Below, piece by piece: positions 61,093 through 64,000 of a DNA stretch of 64,000 nucleotides (the first letter of the stretch is position 1; each line of letters opens with the position of its first letter). The stretch lies in assembly GCA_937927725.1 (NCBI GenBank), contig CALBSE010000027.1, positions 1 through 64,000 of the forward strand. Direction: 5' to 3'. The stretch comes from an uncultured Actinomycetes bacterium. GTDB taxonomy: Bacteria; Actinomycetota; Acidimicrobiia; Acidimicrobiales; Acidimicrobilacustridaceae. The notes beneath the pieces are model-generated. The model was not told the DNA's origin. It searched no databases and worked only from the letters and a program-made list of their open reading frames with translations. The position numbers were made by a program, and so were the translations under genes.

Positions 61093-62105
61093 TGGCTGGT
61101 TCAGGAACCGCTCATCTCCGTGATGCATCGGCATCTCTCCTACGCGCCGAGAACATCGTCGTTGAATTCCCGATCGGATCAACGGGTCTCAAAGTTCACG
61201 CGGTGAGCGATGTCAGCCTCGACATACTCCCCGGCGAAACCTTGGGACTTGTAGGCGAATCCGGCTCAGGAAAGTCAACAACCGGTCGGGCCCTCATGCA
61301 GATGCCCTCCCCCACATCCGGTTCGGTGCTCCTCGAGCAACAGGACCTCACCACGCTGTCGGGAACTGATCTTCGGGAAGTTCGCCCCCAGATGCAGATG
61401 ATTTTCCAAGATCCAATTTCGTCGCTAAACCCGCGACGAAAGGTCACCGACATCGTTGCGGAGCCACTTCGAATCTGGAAACGCGGGACGACTGCCGAAC
61501 AGGCCGCTCTCGTTGAGAAAACGTTGGAATCTGTCGGTATCGATCCCGAGGGAGCACGCACACGCCGTCCGTCCGAATTCTCCGGCGGACAATGCCAACG
61601 CATCTGCATTGCTCGTTCGCTCATGCTCGAGCCGAAATTGCTTATTTGTGACGAGCCCGTTTCCGCTCTCGATGTCTCCGTCCAGGCTCAGATTCTCAAC
61701 CTCCTCCAGGACATGAAAGAGCGCTACGGACTCACGATGCTCTTCATCGCTCACGACCTCGCCGTCGTCAAGAATGTGAGCGACCGTGTCGCAGTTATGT
61801 ATCTCGGGAAATTGTGTGAAGTCGGCAATCCCGACCTTTTGTATTCGACTCCTGCGCACCCGTACACCAAGACGCTGCTCGATTCGATTCCGCCACCCGA
61901 TCCCGACGCTCCGAAGGGCGACTTCGCTGGGCTTTCCGGTGAAATCCCCTCTCCCGTTTCGCCGCCCAGCGGTTGTCGATTCCGCACTCGATGCCCAAAC
62001 GCGCAAGATCTTTGTGCGCAGGTTGAGCCCGTGATGACTGCAGTCGGAGAGGACCACTACGTGGCCTGCCATTTCCCTCTCGAGGGAACTGCTGTCTCTC
62101 TGTAA
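61092..62105 (+). CDS. Peptide ABC transporter ATP-binding protein, DppF-like
   Basis: 337 residues. Walker A GLVGESGSGKSTTGRALMQM, Q-loop MIFQDPISSLNPRRKV, signature EFSGGQCQRICIARSLMLEP, Walker B LLICDEPVSALDVSVQ. C-terminal RFRTRCPNAQDLCAQVEPVM cysteines as in DppF/OppF. ATG overlaps the previous stop by one base (TAATG). Pairs with the DppD-like ATPase; no substrate-binding protein gene lies beside this operon. Confidence 0.95.
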   Translation: MAGSGTAHLRDASASLLRAENIVVEFPIGSTGLKVHAVSDVSLDILPGETLGLVGESGSGKSTTGRALMQMPSPTSGSVLLEQQDLTTLSGTDLREVRPQMQMIFQDPISSLNPRRKVTDIVAEPLRIWKRGTTAEQAALVEKTLESVGIDPEGARTRRPSEFSGGQCQRICIARSLMLEPKLLICDEPVSALDVSVQAQILNLLQDMKERYGLTMLFIAHDLAVVKNVSDRVAVMYLGKLCEVGNPDLLYSTPAHPYTKTLLDSIPPPDPDAPKGDFAGLSGEIPSPVSPPSGCRFRTRCPNAQDLCAQVEPVMTAVGEDHYVACHFPLEGTAVSL

Positions 62106-62114
62106 CCGAACGAC

Positions 62115-62741
62115 CTAGACGTTGAACTCAGGGTCGTCGGCGGCAGCCCAGCAATACCAAGCAGCGACGCTTCGATAGGGCCGAAACCGATCACCAAGCG
62201 GTTCGAGTTCTTTCGCGGTCGGCATCACTCCGCGGTTAAATGCTTTCCCGTAGCCATTGCGCACCCCGTAATCGCCGGTTGGCCAGATATCGAGACGCCT
62301 CAGCGTGAACATCAGAAACATCTGTGCCGTCCATGGACCGATTCCCCGCACGGACGTCAGGTGAGCGAGCACCTCCTCGTCTCTCAACCGACCGATGCGA
62401 TCGAGCTGGACTCTTCCGTCAGCGACATGTTCGGCCAAGTCCACCAAGGAGGCCGTCTTGGCTCCCGAAAGCCCGGCCTCACGCCATGCGGTTTCGGGAA
62501 CCCGAAGGACGGCCTCGGCAGTGAAAGGGCCATTTACGTGGCCTCGGACTCGGCCCCAGATCGTCTCAGCGGCTCGACCGTTCAGTTGCTGTGAGGCGAT
62601 GGCATTCGCCAGTGACTCAAAGCGACGGCTCGCTGGAGGGGCAGCGGAGACTCGCATCGGGCCGTGGCGAGCGACGAGAGCTGCCAAGACAGCGTCACGT
62701 GCGGCAAGTTCTTCCGAGGCAGAGCGATGGGACGTGGCCAT
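62115..62741 (-). CDS. alkA: DNA-3-methyladenine glycosylase II (HhH-GPD)
   Basis: 208 residues. FESLANAIASQQLNGRAAET, the helix-hairpin-helix LTSVRGIGPWTAQMFLMFTL and the catalytic Asp in DIWPTGDYGVRNGYGKAF. Removes alkylated bases from DNA. Only 9 bases from the stop of the transporter operon, convergent. Length slightly short of AlkA because the N-terminal beta domain is lacking. Confidence 0.92.
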   Translation of the reverse strand: MATSHRSASEELAARDAVLAALVARHGPMRVSAAPPASRRFESLANAIASQQLNGRAAETIWGRVRGHVNGPFTAEAVLRVPETAWREAGLSGAKTASLVDLAEHVADGRVQLDRIGRLRDEEVLAHLTSVRGIGPWTAQMFLMFTLRRLDIWPTGDYGVRNGYGKAFNRGVMPTAKELEPLGDRFRPYRSVAAWYCWAAADDPEFNV

Positions 62742-62784
62742 GGCCTCAGCCTAGGAGGGCCCCGAGTTGTGCCACGATGAGCCC

Positions 62785-63261
62785 ATGGCATCTGCTCCGG
62801 AATTCACCATCGACACATCAACCATTTACCGAGTCACCATTGCGACGCCGAAAGGCGACATCGTGATGGATCTTGATCCCCGCATCGCCCCGAACACGGT
62901 GAACAATTTCGTCACCTTGGCTCGCAGCGGCTTCTACGACGGGCTGAAGTTCCATCGCGTTGTTCCAGGCTTTGTGATTCAGGGCGGCTGCCCCACCGGC
63001 AATGGAACCGGCGGACCGGGCTACAAATTCGCCGACGAGCCCGTGCAAGGCAATTACCGCGACGGTGCAGTCGCCATGGCGAATTCAGGACCAGACACCA
63101 ACGGATCGCAGTTCTTTATTTGCCTCGGCGACCAACTTGGTCTCCCGAAGCAGTACAACCTTTTCGGTACCACCATCGCTGGACTCGATGTTGTGAAGAC
63201 CATTTCCGTCGGAGATGTCATGACCTCGGTAACGGTTGAAGAAGTTCCGATCGAGGGCTAA
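62785..63261 (+). CDS. Peptidyl-prolyl cis-trans isomerase, cyclophilin type
   Basis: 158 residues. IYRVTIATPKGDIVMDLDPR, APNTVNNFVTLARSGFYDGL, KFHRVVPGFVIQGGCPTGNG with the catalytic Arg, ANSGPDTNGSQFFICLGDQL. No signal peptide, so cytoplasmic. ATG 62785 gives the usual start; a short upstream ATG adds six residues without homology. Confidence 0.93.
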   Translation: MASAPEFTIDTSTIYRVTIATPKGDIVMDLDPRIAPNTVNNFVTLARSGFYDGLKFHRVVPGFVIQGGCPTGNGTGGPGYKFADEPVQGNYRDGAVAMANSGPDTNGSQFFICLGDQLGLPKQYNLFGTTIAGLDVVKTISVGDVMTSVTVEEVPIEG

Positions 63262-63279
63262 GCCCGTTGCCGTTACGCG

Positions 63280-63486
63280 CTAGTCCTTCGTGGCAACCGC
63301 GTTCGGAACCACATTCATCTTGGGCTCGTAGGCCTCTGTCTCGACGTGGCGAGCAGCAGTGCCCAATGTGGCGCGCATCGTTTCTCGGCAGTCGTCACAC
63401 GGCCCGTAGAAGCGAGCGCTGGCAGGCAATGAACATCGTGGACAAGTGAAATCAAGTGGCGCGGTATCGAAAAGATCTGTACCCAT
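63280..63486 (-). CDS. Small zinc-ribbon protein
   Basis: 68 residues. MGTDLFDTAPLDFTCPRCSL, then FYGPCDDCRETMRATLG form a Cys4 zinc ribbon (CPRC, CDDC). Conserved small actinobacterial type, role unknown. ATG 63486 is preferred; the longer frame overlaps the membrane-protein gene. Confidence 0.72.
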   Translation of the reverse strand: MGTDLFDTAPLDFTCPRCSLPASARFYGPCDDCRETMRATLGTAARHVETEAYEPKMNVVPNAVATKD

Positions 63487-63527
63487 CCGTTCATCCTCGC
63501 GCAAGAAACGACCGGGCACTGTGCGAA

Positions 63528-64000
63528 CTACGGCACGTACGCGCCCATCCACGCAAGCGCACTAAGCGCAACGACACCGCCAGCAAGCACTGTCGTTATG
63601 ACGCGATCAACCTTTGCGTTGCGAGTGAGAATCGCGAGGGTGAGCGCGATCGGAAACGCATTTATCCCGTAACGCTCAAGCGAGTTCAGATTCTCTGCTC
63701 CCAAAGCAGCCATCAGAACGATTGCCGCAAAGATGCCGTACGAAACGGGCCACCAACGGAATGTCAGCACAAGCAACACGAGAAACGCGATGGCGAAAGG
63801 AATATGAAGACCGTCTGCGAGTCGTTGCGTGCCAAACATCTGCGAAAAGCCTTCCCACATCCGAGTCACGGGATTCGCCGAGGTTCCACGCAAACTGTTC
63901 TGGACAGTGAAGGGCAGCCAGCCGTCCCCAAACACATTGTTGACCCACAAGAGGTACCCGCCAGTCGCAGCAAACGGCGCAAGGACAGCAGCGACCCCCA
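63528..64000 (-). CDS. PIG-V-like integral membrane protein, 5' end outside the window
   Basis: Partial. The open frame runs off the window, with at least four hydrophobic spans (IPFAIAFLVLLVLTFRWWPV, GIFAAIVLMAALGAENLNSL, INAFPIALTLAILTRNAKVD, TVLAGGVVALSALAWMG). YLLWVNNVFGDGWLPFTVQN resembles the PIG-V mannosyltransferase loop. The C-terminus is complete. Transfers mannose from lipid carriers if the family call is right. Confidence 0.65.
   Translation of the reverse strand, partial: GVAAVLAPFAATGGYLLWVNNVFGDGWLPFTVQNSLRGTSANPVTRMWEGFSQMFGTQRLADGLHIPFAIAFLVLLVLTFRWWPVSYGIFAAIVLMAALGAENLNSLERYGINAFPIALTLAILTRNAKVDRVITTVLAGGVVALSALAWMGAYVP

Noticed and set aside
1..64000. tRNA, rRNA, CRISPR arrays, insertion sequences, prophage
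   Set aside because: No repeat arrays, transposase motifs or structural RNA consensus seen, and gaps are too short to hold rRNA or most structured RNAs apart from the two riboswitches.

Overview
The window is one continuous stretch of an actinobacterial chromosome (Actinomycetota), most likely from the Acidimicrobiia/Ilumatobacter-like branch. The lineage call is an inference. It rests on a complete Pup-proteasome locus, HelY next to tatC/tatA, a fused F420-pathway FO synthase, a nuclease-MerR-gcv neighbourhood like that of Mycobacterium Rv1829-Rv1832, DUF3151, a DUF4193-like protein, frequent GTG starts and moderately high GC. I saw no rRNA, tRNA, CRISPR array, insertion sequence or prophage. 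Coding density is very high, and the only two gaps above 300 bases each hold a riboswitch.

Layout. 1-6.4 kb: bifunctional nuclease, MerR regulator, gcvT, then gcvP facing gcvT with no spacer and carrying a tandem glycine riboswitch; a class II aldolase gene lies just upstream. 6.4-7.9 kb: a cobalamin riboswitch ahead of a secreted alpha/alpha-toroid protein that may bind B12. 7.9-17 kb: accessory and lineage-specific genes, including small zinc proteins, a histidine phosphatase, a HAD hydrolase and crotonase divergent across a 22-bp palindrome, an acidic/zinc/histone-H1-like protein, a double ThyX-fold protein and an M20 peptidase. 17-31 kb: helY-tatC-tatA, a gdpD/lepB insertion, then pafC-pafB-pafA-prcA-prcB-pup-dop-arc, all transcribed leftward except gdpD. 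31-35.6 kb: a ferredoxin, then a leftward cluster of a MarP-like protease, trmI, ttuA, a TtuB-like ubiquitin-fold sulfur carrier and three small membrane proteins. 35.7-40.5 kb: a leftward overlapping operon TetR / ADP-forming acyl-CoA synthetase beta and alpha / D-Ala-D-Ala carboxypeptidase / Lon N-domain protein. 40.6-48.2 kb: a rightward run of a beta-rich protein, FIST protein, tkt, tal, pgl and fbiC. 48.2-57.9 kb: a cysteine-rich protein, typA, and a leftward pyk-hydrolase-DUF3151-mobA-rhodanese-rnd run, SirB1 and a second gdpD. 58-64 kb: a four-gene peptide ABC transporter behind a clear promoter, alkA, cyclophilin, a small zinc-ribbon protein and the 3' part of a PIG-V-like membrane protein cut by the window end.

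How the genes work together. Pup (already ending in Gly-Gly-Glu), its ligase PafA, depupylase Dop, ATPase Arc/Mpa and the 20S subunits form a complete protein-degradation pathway. Downstream lies a tRNA T-loop modification set (m1A58 plus 2-thiolation) that uses its own ubiquitin-like protein. tkt-tal-pgl lack the usual zwf/opcA and are followed directly by the F420 precursor gene fbiC, suggesting an F420-linked glucose-6-phosphate oxidation. The most interesting open items are the B12-riboswitch-controlled secreted protein, the TtuB-like modifier beside the proteasome locus, the ThyX signature split between two domains, and a shared CGTCACGTGACG operator-like palindrome.
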